The position numbers were made by a program, and so were the translations under genes. 64,000 nucleotides of DNA from an uncultured Dorea sp. Lineage in GTDB: Bacteria > Bacillota > Clostridia > Lachnospirales > Lachnospiraceae. Where the stretch lies: the NCBI GenBank assembly GCA_910584095.1, contig CAJTYU010000017.1:1-64000 (forward strand), given 5' to 3'. Within the stretch, counting starts at the first letter, position 1; each line of letters starts with the position of its first letter. Below are positions 17,164 to 25,929 of the stretch, one piece after another. Under the pieces are notes generated by a model that saw only the letters and a list, made by a program, of their open reading frames with translations, made no database searches and was not told the DNA's origin.

Positions 17164-18924
17164 ATGAAACGCTGGGTACTGCTTAGAAAAGGCGCTGATT
17201 TTGCAGCGATAGGAAAGAAATTTCATATCAGCCCGAGACTAGCATGTTTGATCCGCAACAGGGATATCATCGGAGATAAAGCGATTGATAATTATCTGAA
17301 TGGAACGATTGCGGATCTTAATGACGGAATGCTGATGAAGGATATGGACAAAGCAGTTGATATTTTGATGGAAAAGATCAAGGGACATATGCGGATTCGT
17401 GTAATCGGGGATTATGATATCGACGGAGTCTGCGCGGCTTACATACTGATGGAGGCATTAGAGGGACTGGGAGCGGATGTGGATATGGATATTCCGGACC
17501 GTGTTCTAGACGGATATGGGTTGAATCGGAATCTGATTGAGTGTGCATACCGTGACGGGGTTGATACAGTTATTACCTGCGACAATGGGATTGCGGCGGC
17601 AGATGAGATTGTCTATGCTAAAAGTCTTGGCATGACGGTAATTGTAACCGATCATCATGAAGTGCCATATATTGAGACAGAGGAAGAGAAGAGATGGCTT
17701 CTTCCGCCGGCAGATGCAGTAGTGGATCCAAAACGCTGGGATTGCGGCTATCCCTTTAAAGGACTTTGCGGGGCGGCAGTCGCCTATAAACTGATGGAAT
17801 GCCTCTATGAGGCTATGGGGATGGACGCAGAGGATATTGACGCGCTTTTAGAAGCCGTGGGGATTGCTACGGTTGGAGATGTGATGGATCTGACGGGAGA
17901 AAATCGTATTTTTGTAAAACAGGCGCTGGAGATGCTGTCCCACGGCGGGAATTTGGGATTGAAAGCCCTGATGGAATGTACCGGAGTAGACGCGGGGGCT
18001 GTTTGTGCTTACCATATTGGATTTGTGCTGGGACCCTGTATCAATGCGGGCGGCAGGCTGGATACGGCAAAGCGCGCGTTAAAACTCCTTCGCGCGAAGA
18101 CAAAGCGGGAAGCAGTTATTCTTGCGGGGGATCTGAAAGCGTTAAATGACAGCCGTAAGGAATTGACAGAAGCGGCGGTAAGGGAAGCGGTCAGGATTGT
18201 AGAGGAGACGGATGCAGAAAGGGACAGGGTACTGGTGCTGTACCTTCCGGACTGTCATGAAAGCTTGGCGGGAATCGTAGCGGGAAAGATCAGGGAACGG
18301 TATTACAGACCGGTATTTGTACTGACCGACGGAAAATCGGAGGTGAAGGGATCCGGACGTTCTATTGAGGCATATCATATGTTTGAGGAATTGACGGAAT
18401 GCAAAGATCTGCTGATTCGGTTCGGGGGCCATAAACAGGCGGCCGGGCTGTCTATGGAACGGGATAAGATTGAGGCTTTGCGCAGGCGGCTGAACGGGAA
18501 TTGCCGGCTTACAAATACAGAACTTCAGGAGAAAATATCTATAGATATGGAGCTTCCGTTTTCCTGTATTACAGAGGAATTTATGCAGGAGTTAGAACTT
18601 CTCGAGCCTTTCGGGAAAGGAAATAACAAACCAGTATTTGCCGGACGGGATATAGAGTTTCTTTCAGCGCGGCTGATTGGGAAAAATCATAATATGTTAA
18701 AGCTTCAGGCAAGAGATGCGTCTGGCATATCTATGGAGGCCGTATATTTTGGCGACGCAGGGAGTTTTCTGGATGCGGTTGCGTCTAAGTATGGAAAAAG
18801 GCAGAAAGACTGCCTTCTGGAGGGGAAAGCCCAAGGGATTTATATGTCGGTAACTTTCTATCCGGGAGTGAATGAATATATGGGAAATAGGAGAATGCAG
18901 ATAGTAATTACGGATTATCTGTAA
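17164..18924 (+). CDS. recJ: Single-stranded-DNA-specific exonuclease RecJ
   Basis: A 586-residue 5'-3' single-strand exonuclease used in recombination and mismatch repair. DHH-family motifs: DYDIDG (about residues 83-88), TCDNG, and VTDHHE (about 162-166), then DHHA1 with KGSGRS and FGGHKQAAGLSM near 415, and a C-terminal OB-like part with LEPFGKGNNKPVF. The start at 17164 follows AGGAGAAGGAAAG; the upstream ATG at 17134 falls inside the secDF terminator stem and is unlikely. RecJ lies between secDF and rel as in other Clostridia. Confidence 0.92.
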   Translation: MKRWVLLRKGADFAAIGKKFHISPRLACLIRNRDIIGDKAIDNYLNGTIADLNDGMLMKDMDKAVDILMEKIKGHMRIRVIGDYDIDGVCAAYILMEALEGLGADVDMDIPDRVLDGYGLNRNLIECAYRDGVDTVITCDNGIAAADEIVYAKSLGMTVIVTDHHEVPYIETEEEKRWLLPPADAVVDPKRWDCGYPFKGLCGAAVAYKLMECLYEAMGMDAEDIDALLEAVGIATVGDVMDLTGENRIFVKQALEMLSHGGNLGLKALMECTGVDAGAVCAYHIGFVLGPCINAGGRLDTAKRALKLLRAKTKREAVILAGDLKALNDSRKELTEAAVREAVRIVEETDAERDRVLVLYLPDCHESLAGIVAGKIRERYYRPVFVLTDGKSEVKGSGRSIEAYHMFEELTECKDLLIRFGGHKQAAGLSMERDKIEALRRRLNGNCRLTNTELQEKISIDMELPFSCITEEFMQELELLEPFGKGNNKPVFAGRDIEFLSARLIGKNHNMLKLQARDASGISMEAVYFGDAGSFLDAVASKYGKRQKDCLLEGKAQGIYMSVTFYPGVNEYMGNRRMQIVITDYL

Positions 18925-18962
18925 CTATTTATAGAATATCTAAATAAAATCTGGATAAATAT

Positions 18963-18991
18963 TTGAAAACCTGTGTTATAAATGCTATACT
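18963..18991 (+). promoter_or_regulatory. Predicted promoter of the rel operon
   Basis: TTGAAA (18963-18968), a 17-base spacer and TATACT (18986-18991) with TGC just before it. It is 53 bases upstream of rel and probably serves rel, the oxidoreductase and the metallo-hydrolase, which follow closely. Confidence 0.7.
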
Positions 18992-19044
18992 TTAAAATAA
19001 TTTTAAAAATGGAATGAGATACTAAGAGGAAGGAGGGCATTGAT

Positions 19045-21390
19045 ATGGCAGATGTGATGAAACGGTTAGAAGAGATAAATAAGATTACGGAAGAATCTCT
19101 TACAGAGAATCAGGCAATTGGCCTGGAAGTAGTAGACGGACATGCGGTGAAAGCACCTGCGGATTATCAAGACCCCGATGAACTGTACCGTTTATTGATT
19201 AAACGCGTCCGTAAATACCATCCGTCGACGGACGTATCCTTGATTGAGAAAGCATATAAGATTGCAAAGGAGGCCCATGAAGGCCAATACCGCAAGTCCG
19301 GAGAAGCTTACATTATCCATCCGCTATGGGTAGCAATCATATTGGCAAATCTGGAGCTGGATAAGGAGACGATTGTTGCGGGGATGCTGCATGATGTGGT
19401 GGAAGACACCGTCATGACGGAGGAAGAGATAGAGAAAGAATTTGGCGGGGAGGTAGCGCTTTTAGTAGACGGGGTTACCAAGCTGGGACAGATGTCTTAT
19501 TCTGCGGATAAGCTGGAGGCGCAGGCTGAGAATCTTAGGAAGATGTTCCTTGCTATGGCGAAGGATATCCGGGTAATTATTATCAAGCTTGCAGACCGTC
19601 TGCACAATATGAGGACACTGCAGTTTATGCGTCCTGAGAAGCAGAAGGAAAAAGCAAGGGAGACCATGGATATCTACGCGCCGATTGCACAGAGACTTGG
19701 AATATCCAAGATTAAGACTGAGCTGGACGATCTGGCCCTGAAGTATTACAGCCCGGAGGTTTTTTACGATCTGGTGGAGCAGGTTAATACCAGAAAGATG
19801 GAGCGGGAAGAATTTGTACAGCAGATTGTGGAAGAGGTATCGGAGCATATCAGCAACGCCCGCATTAAGGCGGAGATTAAGGGCAGGGTGAAGCATTTTT
19901 TCAGCATATATAAGAAGATGGTGAATCAGGATAAGACGGTGGATCAGATATTTGATTTGTTTGCCGTGCGGATTATTGTAGATTCAGTAAGAGACTGCTA
20001 CGCGGCTCTGGGGGTGATCCATGAGATGTATACTCCGGTGCCGGGACGGTTTAAAGACTATATTGCCATGCCTAAGGTGAATATGTACCAGTCTCTGCAT
20101 ACGACGCTGATGAGTTCGGTAGGAGTGCCCTTTGAAGTTCAGATCCGCACGCATGATATGCACAAGACGGCGGAGTATGGAATCGCCGCCCACTGGAAGT
20201 ATAAGGAATCCAGCGACGGCAAGAAGAGCGTGAAGGCTCAGGAGGAGGAAAAGCTGAACTGGCTCAGGCAGATTTTGGAATGGCAGCGGGATATGTCTGA
20301 TAACCGGGAATTTTTAAGCATGCTGAAGGGGGATCTGGACTTATTTGCCGAGGATGTGTACTGTTTTACGCCTAACGGCGAGGTAAAGCGTCTTCCTAAC
20401 GGTTCTAATACCATTGATTTTGCTTATTCGATCCATAGTGCGGTTGGCAATAAGATGGTGGGAGCAAGGGTCAACGGCAAGCTGGTCACCATTGATTATA
20501 AGATTCAGAATGGCGACAGGATTGAGATACTTACTTCCCAGAATTCCAAGGGACCAAGCCGGGACTGGCTGAATATTGTGGCAAGTTCTCAGGCAAAATC
20601 TAAGATTAACCAATGGTTTAAAAAGGAATTTAAAGAGGAGAATATTATCCGGGGCAAGGAGTTAATTGCAGCTTACTGCAAATCCAAGTCTCTGGAGGTT
20701 TCAAAGCTTATTAAACCGAAGTATCAGGAGGTTGTTCAGAAAAAATACGGGTTTAGGGATTGGGATTCGGTGCAGGCGGCAGTGGGGCACGGCGGCCTGA
20801 AGGAGGGCCAAGTAGTAAACCGTCTGGCGGAGGAATACAGCAAGGAGCATAAGCAGGAGATTACCAACGAAGCGGTGCTTGAGAAGGTTGCTGAGGCTGC
20901 AAAGAATAAGGTGCATATCGCTAAATCTAAAAGCGGTATTGTGGTAAAGGGCATCGACGACGTAGCAGTACGGTTTTCCAGATGCTGCAATCCGGTGCCG
21001 GGAGACGAGATCGTTGGGTTTGTAACCAGAGGCCGGGGACTTTCCATCCATCGTACGGATTGCGTTAATATGCTGCATCTGACAGAGGCAGAGCGGGTGC
21101 GGCTGATTGATGCGGAATGGGAAAGCGAGGTTGCAGAGAAGACCGGCGGCCAGTATCTGGCGGATATTAGGATGTATGCCAAAGACCGTCAGGGACTTCT
21201 GATGGAGATGTCCAGAGTATTTACAGAGAATAAGATAGATGTGAAAACCCTGAATGTGCGTACCAGCAAGCAGGGAACGGCGACCATAGAGGCAGGATTC
21301 ATTGTGCACAGAAGAGAGGAACTCGAAAGAGTAGTAGAGAAACTTATGAAGCTTCAGGGCATGATTGATATTGAGAGGACAGCAGGATAG
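19045..21390 (+). CDS. relA: Bifunctional (p)ppGpp synthetase/hydrolase RelA/SpoT (Rel)
   Basis: A 781-residue stringent-response enzyme that makes and degrades (p)ppGpp. HD hydrolase domain with His92 (IHP) and His116-Asp117 in MLHDVVEDT; synthetase domain with GRFKDYIAMPK (the RXKD form typical of bifunctional Gram-positive enzymes), YQSLHTT and VQIRTHDMH; TGS domain from VYCFTPNGEVKRLPNGS; a zinc-finger-like RCCNPVPGDEIVG; and a C-terminal ACT domain from about 705. Both catalytic sites look intact. The N-terminus is about 35 residues longer than most Rel proteins. AAGGAGGG lies nine bases before the ATG. Confidence 0.94.
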   Translation: MADVMKRLEEINKITEESLTENQAIGLEVVDGHAVKAPADYQDPDELYRLLIKRVRKYHPSTDVSLIEKAYKIAKEAHEGQYRKSGEAYIIHPLWVAIILANLELDKETIVAGMLHDVVEDTVMTEEEIEKEFGGEVALLVDGVTKLGQMSYSADKLEAQAENLRKMFLAMAKDIRVIIIKLADRLHNMRTLQFMRPEKQKEKARETMDIYAPIAQRLGISKIKTELDDLALKYYSPEVFYDLVEQVNTRKMEREEFVQQIVEEVSEHISNARIKAEIKGRVKHFFSIYKKMVNQDKTVDQIFDLFAVRIIVDSVRDCYAALGVIHEMYTPVPGRFKDYIAMPKVNMYQSLHTTLMSSVGVPFEVQIRTHDMHKTAEYGIAAHWKYKESSDGKKSVKAQEEEKLNWLRQILEWQRDMSDNREFLSMLKGDLDLFAEDVYCFTPNGEVKRLPNGSNTIDFAYSIHSAVGNKMVGARVNGKLVTIDYKIQNGDRIEILTSQNSKGPSRDWLNIVASSQAKSKINQWFKKEFKEENIIRGKELIAAYCKSKSLEVSKLIKPKYQEVVQKKYGFRDWDSVQAAVGHGGLKEGQVVNRLAEEYSKEHKQEITNEAVLEKVAEAAKNKVHIAKSKSGIVVKGIDDVAVRFSRCCNPVPGDEIVGFVTRGRGLSIHRTDCVNMLHLTEAERVRLIDAEWESEVAEKTGGQYLADIRMYAKDRQGLLMEMSRVFTENKIDVKTLNVRTSKQGTATIEAGFIVHRREELERVVEKLMKLQGMIDIERTAG

Positions 21391-21398
21391 GAGAACAA

Positions 21399-22388
21399 AT
21401 GAATTTAGCAATCATTGGAACAAACTTTATATCAGACTGGTTTATGACTGCAGGAAAGCACTGCGATAAGCTTCATGTGCAGGCAGTATACTCAAGAACG
21501 ATGGAGAAAGGAAGGGCGTTTGCAGATAAATACGGGATTTCAGACTGTTATGATTCGCTGGAGGAGCTTGCGGCGGCAGAGAATGTGGAAGCGGTTTATG
21601 TGGCAAGTCCAAATGCGCTTCATGCGAAACAGAGCATACAGATGTTAAACGCGGGAAAGCATGTGCTCTGTGAGAAATCCATTGCGTCGAATGAGAAAGA
21701 GCTCCGATTGATGCTTGAGGCCGCCGAAAAGAATCACGTGATTGTAATGGAAGCAATGCGATCTGTTCTGGATCCGGGGTTTGCGGCAATCAAAGAGAAT
21801 CTTCCGAAGCTTGGGAAAATCAGGAGGGCGACCATCCAATACTGTCAATATTCCAGCAGATACGATAAATTTAAGAATGGAATTATTGAGAATGCATTTA
21901 AGCCGGAGCTCTCCAACGGAAGCCTGATGGATATCGGAGTATACTGCGTACATCCTATGGTGAAGCTCTTTGGGAAGCCGGATGAGATAACGGCCTCAGG
22001 GATTAAGCTTCATAACGGTGTGGACGGAATGGGGACGATCGTCGCAAAGTATGAAAAGCAGGGAATTTTGGTCGAGCTGATCTACTCGAAGATTACAGAT
22101 TCTATCCTGCCTACGCAGATTCAGGGCGAGGAAGGATGTATGCTGATTGAGGAGATCTACAATGCGGGCAGGCTTACGATTTGTTATCGGGATAAAAGGC
22201 GGGAAGAAATTCAGGTTAAAAAAATCGATCCGAATAATAACATGTATTATGAAATTGAAGAATTTATCCATGCGGCAGAAAGCGGGACGGGTGCAAAGGA
22301 ACACAATCAGTATTCTCTGTGGGAGCTTCAGGTAATGGATGAGGCAAGACGCCAGATGGGAATTGTATTTCCGGCAGATAAGAAATAG
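21399..22388 (+). CDS. Gfo/Idh/MocA family NAD(P)-dependent oxidoreductase
   Basis: A 329-residue oxidoreductase. The N-terminal Rossmann domain starts LAIIGTNFISDWFM, where the usual GxGxxG is relaxed to GTNFIS. AEAVYVASPNALHAKQSIQM-type sequence and HVLCEKSIASNEKE (the EKP-like motif, here EKS) follow. The C-terminal domain carries GSLMDIGVYCVHPMVKLFG. Members act on sugars, inositols or polyols; the substrate here is not shown. It starts eight bases after rel with AGGAGA and is co-transcribed with rel and the next gene. Confidence 0.85.
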   Translation: MNLAIIGTNFISDWFMTAGKHCDKLHVQAVYSRTMEKGRAFADKYGISDCYDSLEELAAAENVEAVYVASPNALHAKQSIQMLNAGKHVLCEKSIASNEKELRLMLEAAEKNHVIVMEAMRSVLDPGFAAIKENLPKLGKIRRATIQYCQYSSRYDKFKNGIIENAFKPELSNGSLMDIGVYCVHPMVKLFGKPDEITASGIKLHNGVDGMGTIVAKYEKQGILVELIYSKITDSILPTQIQGEEGCMLIEEIYNAGRLTICYRDKRREEIQVKKIDPNNNMYYEIEEFIHAAESGTGAKEHNQYSLWELQVMDEARRQMGIVFPADKK

Positions 22389-22402
22389 GAGGCGGAGAAG
22401 AT

Positions 22403-23026
22403 ATGATAGTAAAGAAGTTTTTAGCGGGGCCTTTTGGAACCAATTGTTATCTGGCGGTAAATGGCAGTACAAACGAAGCCGTTATCGTAGATCCGGCGGG
22501 ATTGCCGGAAAATCTCGTCGAATGTGTGAAAAACGAGGGGCTCCGTATTCAGGCGGTACTTTTGACCCATGCGCATTTTGACCATATAATGGGAATTGAC
22601 GCGGTAATAGAAAAATATGGACAGATGCCGGTTTATGTACATCAGGAGGACTTGCGGATGCTGGAGGACGCGTCCCTAAATTTGTCCGGAGGATTTGGCG
22701 GCGGCTATGCTTATATGGGAGGAGAGGCCGTTGCCGACGGACAGGCGCTCTCTCTTGCAGGATGTGAATTTAAAGTATTCCATACGCCGGGACATACGCC
22801 GGGGGGAGCCTGCTATTATGTGGAATCAGATAAAGTACTCTTTAGCGGAGACACACTGTTCCAGCAGTCAGTGGGAAGGACGGACTTTCCGGGAGGGAGT
22901 ATGTCAGAGCTTATCCGCTCCATTGAAGAGAAGCTGTTAATATTACCGGAGGATACTCATGTATATCCGGGACATATGGGGACAACAACGATAGGAGAGG
23001 AAAAAGGATTCAATCCCTTTTTGTAG
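22403..23026 (+). CDS. Metallo-beta-lactamase fold hydrolase (glyoxalase II-like)
   Basis: A 207-residue hydrolase with His56-x-His58-x-Asp60-His61 (THAHFDH), HTPGHTPG, FSGDTLF and a final YPGHMG histidine, the full metal-binding set of the YcbL/glyoxalase II-like group. Such enzymes hydrolyse thioesters of the lactoylglutathione type, although the true substrate in Clostridia is unknown. Ribosome site AGGAGGCGGAG lies before the ATG and the gene is 14 bases from the preceding stop. Confidence 0.88.
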   Translation: MIVKKFLAGPFGTNCYLAVNGSTNEAVIVDPAGLPENLVECVKNEGLRIQAVLLTHAHFDHIMGIDAVIEKYGQMPVYVHQEDLRMLEDASLNLSGGFGGGYAYMGGEAVADGQALSLAGCEFKVFHTPGHTPGGACYYVESDKVLFSGDTLFQQSVGRTDFPGGSMSELIRSIEEKLLILPEDTHVYPGHMGTTTIGEEKGFNPFL

Positions 23027-23124
23027 CGAATAAAAAGCGTAGAGTGCGGGCGTCTGGGACCGGTTCGGATTATTCTGGCTGAGTATCAGGCGCCTGTTGC
23101 GCGAGAAAGGTACGATAGGATTTT

Positions 23125-24594
23125 ATGATTAGAATAGAAGTCAAAGATGAGGGATACCTGTACAATATCTATCATCTTGTAAAAGCTTTTTTCCCATCTG
23201 AGAAGGTAGAACAGAGGATTTTCAGGGAATTAAAAGAGGATGCGTGCATTCATATAGAAGGGAAATGGACGAGGTATTTTGGAACATCCGGCGCTGCGGA
23301 TAAGAAAATGAGTAAATATCTGCTGGACCGGAAAGTATATGAAGCTTTGGCGGAGGAAACAGGCCATGGGCTCGCATGGGGAATCCTGACGGGAGTGCGT
23401 CCGACAAAGCTGGCCATGCAGAAGATAGAAGAAAGAATGGAGCGGGAAGCATTCATTTCATGGTTTGGAAAGGAATTTTTTGTATCTGAGGATAAGGCGG
23501 GACTTGCTTATGACATTGCAGTCCGTGAAAAAGGGATACTAAAGAGGCTTGATACCAGACAGGGATATAGTTTGTATGTGGGTATTCCATTCTGCCCGTC
23601 TGTGTGCAGTTACTGTTCTTTCAGTTCCGGTTCCATAACGGTGTGGAAGAATGTAGTAAATATCTATCTGAACGCACTGTGCAAAGAACTGCGGTATATC
23701 GGAAGCAGGATGGGCGCAAGGAAGCTGAATACTATATACATCGGAGGAGGGACGCCTACGACTCTGGAGCCGGAACAATTAGAGCGTCTGTTAACCTGTA
23801 TTGATGAATTATTTTCAAGGGAACATCTTTTGGAATATACGATTGAGGCGGGAAGGCCGGATAGTATTACGGAAGAGAAACTCCGGATAATCAGAGACCA
23901 TAAGGCGACGCGTATATCCATTAATCCGCAGACCATGCAGCAGAGAACGCTGGATCGGATTGGACGTCGGCATAGCACGGAAGAGACAATCAATGCTTTC
24001 TTGACGGCAAGAGAGATGGGATTTGATAATATCAATATGGATTTGATTGCCGGTCTTCCGGGAGAGACGTGCGAAGACATGAGGGATACTCTGCAGCAGA
24101 TCGAGGCGCTTATGCCGGACAGCCTGACCGTACATTCGCTGGCAATTAAGAGGGCGGCAAAAATGGGACAGGAGAAGAGTGTTTTAGGATATGTGAGAGA
24201 TCTGGGGGAACAGATGAAAGACCCGGCGCGGATGGCGTATGAAATGTCCCGGATGATTGCAGAGACAAAAGAGGCGGCGGATAGGATGGAGTTAAAGCCT
24301 TATTATCTGTATCGGCAGAAGAATATTGCCGGGAATTTTGAAAATGTTGGCTATGCAAAGGTTGACAAAGCCGGAATTTACAATATACTTATTATGGAAG
24401 AAAAACAGTCGATTGTGGCAGTGGGCGCGGGCGCGTCAACGAAGCTTGTCCTGCCGCTGTCGGTGACTGCCCCCGGCGGAAAGGATGGGAAGATGACGAC
24501 CCTAAAGCGCGTGGAAAATGTGAAGAATATTCGGGAGTATATTTCCCGGATTGATGAAATGATAGAGCGAAAAGGAGAATGGTTATGGCGTTGA
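23125..24594 (+). CDS. hemZ: HemZ-type coproporphyrinogen III oxidase-like radical SAM protein
   Basis: A 489-residue radical SAM protein. An N-terminal 160-residue region precedes the cluster motif IPFCPSVCSYCSFSS (C-x3-C-x2-C). TIYIGGGTPTTLE, EAGRPDSI, ISINPQTM, NMDLIAGLPGE and LTVHSLAIKR follow the HemN/HemZ order. HemZ is annotated as oxygen-independent coproporphyrinogen dehydrogenase, but many clostridial copies occur without a haem pathway, so the reaction is uncertain. Its end overlaps the hisS start by ten bases. Confidence 0.88.
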   Translation: MIRIEVKDEGYLYNIYHLVKAFFPSEKVEQRIFRELKEDACIHIEGKWTRYFGTSGAADKKMSKYLLDRKVYEALAEETGHGLAWGILTGVRPTKLAMQKIEERMEREAFISWFGKEFFVSEDKAGLAYDIAVREKGILKRLDTRQGYSLYVGIPFCPSVCSYCSFSSGSITVWKNVVNIYLNALCKELRYIGSRMGARKLNTIYIGGGTPTTLEPEQLERLLTCIDELFSREHLLEYTIEAGRPDSITEEKLRIIRDHKATRISINPQTMQQRTLDRIGRRHSTEETINAFLTAREMGFDNINMDLIAGLPGETCEDMRDTLQQIEALMPDSLTVHSLAIKRAAKMGQEKSVLGYVRDLGEQMKDPARMAYEMSRMIAETKEAADRMELKPYYLYRQKNIAGNFENVGYAKVDKAGIYNILIMEEKQSIVAVGAGASTKLVLPLSVTAPGGKDGKMTTLKRVENVKNIREYISRIDEMIERKGEWLWR

Positions 24595-25850
24595 AAAAGA
24601 ATCCGGTTACCGGAATGAGGGACATGCTGCCAAATGAAATGGAAATCCGCGATTATGTGATACACTTAGTCAAGGAGACTTATAAGACCTACGGATTTAC
24701 ATCTATGGAAACACCTTGCGTAGAGCATATTGAGAATTTGTGCAGCAGGCAGGGCGGCGATAATGAGAAGCTGATTTTTAAGATTTTAAAGCGCGGAGAT
24801 AAGTTAAAGCTTGAAAGTGCAAAGGAGGAAAACGATCTGGTAGACGGAGGCCTGCGTTATGATCTGACGGTTCCTCTTGCAAGATATTATGCAAATCACG
24901 CCAATGAACTTCCTTCTCCTTTTAAAGCGCTGCAGATCGGAAACGTATGGCGCGCGGACCGTCCGCAGAGGGGGAGGTTCCGCCAGTTTATGCAGTGTGA
25001 TATTGATATTTTGGGCGAGGCTTCGAATTTGGCAGAGATTGAACTGATTCTTGCAACTACCGCGATGCTTGGAAAACTGGATTTCCATAATTTTACGGTA
25101 AATATCAATGACCGCAATATTCTAAAGGCAATGGCAGCTTACTGCAGTTTTAAAGAAGAGGACTATGACGAAGTATTCATCGTTCTGGACAAGATGGATA
25201 AAATCGGGGCGGAAGGCGTAGCAAAAGAGCTTTGCGAGATGGGCTATGAGAGAAAGAATGTGGAACGGTATCTGGGACTGTTCGATGAAATCAGTCCGGA
25301 TGTATCCGGTATTCGCTATTTGAAAGAAAAGCTTGGAGACTGTTTAAGCAGCGAGACCGCAGAGGGGATGGAGTTGATTATTTCCAGCGTAGAGGCTGCA
25401 AAGGAGTGTGATTTTTGTATAAAATTCGATCCCACTCTGGTGAGAGGCCAGTCCTACTATACAGGGACAATTTTTGAGGTGAAGATGGATGATTTTGGCG
25501 GTTCCGTAGCGGGAGGCGGAAGATATGATAAGATGATTGGGAGGTTTACCGGGCAGGATACGCCGGCCTGTGGATTTTCCATCGGATTTGAACGGATTGT
25601 TATGCTGCTTCTGGAAAATGGTTATCAGGCGCCGGGTATGGGAGAAAAGAAGGCGTATCTTTTGGCGAAAAGGTTTCCTAAGGAAGGAATGCTCTATATT
25701 CTGGCGAAGGCAAAGGCAGACCGGGATGCCGGTAAGAAAGTTCTGATTGTCAATATGAAGAAGAATAAAAAGTTCCAGAAGGAGCAGTTAGAGTCGGAGG
25801 GGTATACAGAGATTATCGACTGCTATGCAGATTCCTACGATAAGCTGTAA
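24585..25850 (+). CDS. hisS: Histidyl-tRNA synthetase
   Basis: A 421-residue class II aminoacyl-tRNA synthetase that charges tRNA-His. Motif 1 region FTSMETPCVEHIENL, motif 2 QIGNVWRADRPQRGRFRQFM, the histidine-specific block VRGQSYYTGTIFEVK and motif 3 GFSIGFERI are all present, followed by an anticodon-binding domain from about 330. ATG 24585 has AAAGGAG seven bases upstream; the ATG six bases earlier is too close to it. It overlaps hemZ. No T-box leader lies upstream because there is no gap. Confidence 0.94.
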   Translation: MALKKNPVTGMRDMLPNEMEIRDYVIHLVKETYKTYGFTSMETPCVEHIENLCSRQGGDNEKLIFKILKRGDKLKLESAKEENDLVDGGLRYDLTVPLARYYANHANELPSPFKALQIGNVWRADRPQRGRFRQFMQCDIDILGEASNLAEIELILATTAMLGKLDFHNFTVNINDRNILKAMAAYCSFKEEDYDEVFIVLDKMDKIGAEGVAKELCEMGYERKNVERYLGLFDEISPDVSGIRYLKEKLGDCLSSETAEGMELIISSVEAAKECDFCIKFDPTLVRGQSYYTGTIFEVKMDDFGGSVAGGGRYDKMIGRFTGQDTPACGFSIGFERIVMLLLENGYQAPGMGEKKAYLLAKRFPKEGMLYILAKAKADRDAGKKVLIVNMKKNKKFQKEQLESEGYTEIIDCYADSYDKL

Positions 25851-25929
25851 TGTGTTAAGCAGACAGAAGAAGATAAACTTGCAGGAAAGACGATATCCCA
25901 AAATTATGTAGAGGAGATGGAGAAAAATT

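Noticed and set aside
24585..25929. T-box leader for hisS or aspS
   Set aside because: hisS overlaps hemZ and the gap before aspS is only 78 bases with no T-box sequence or terminator.
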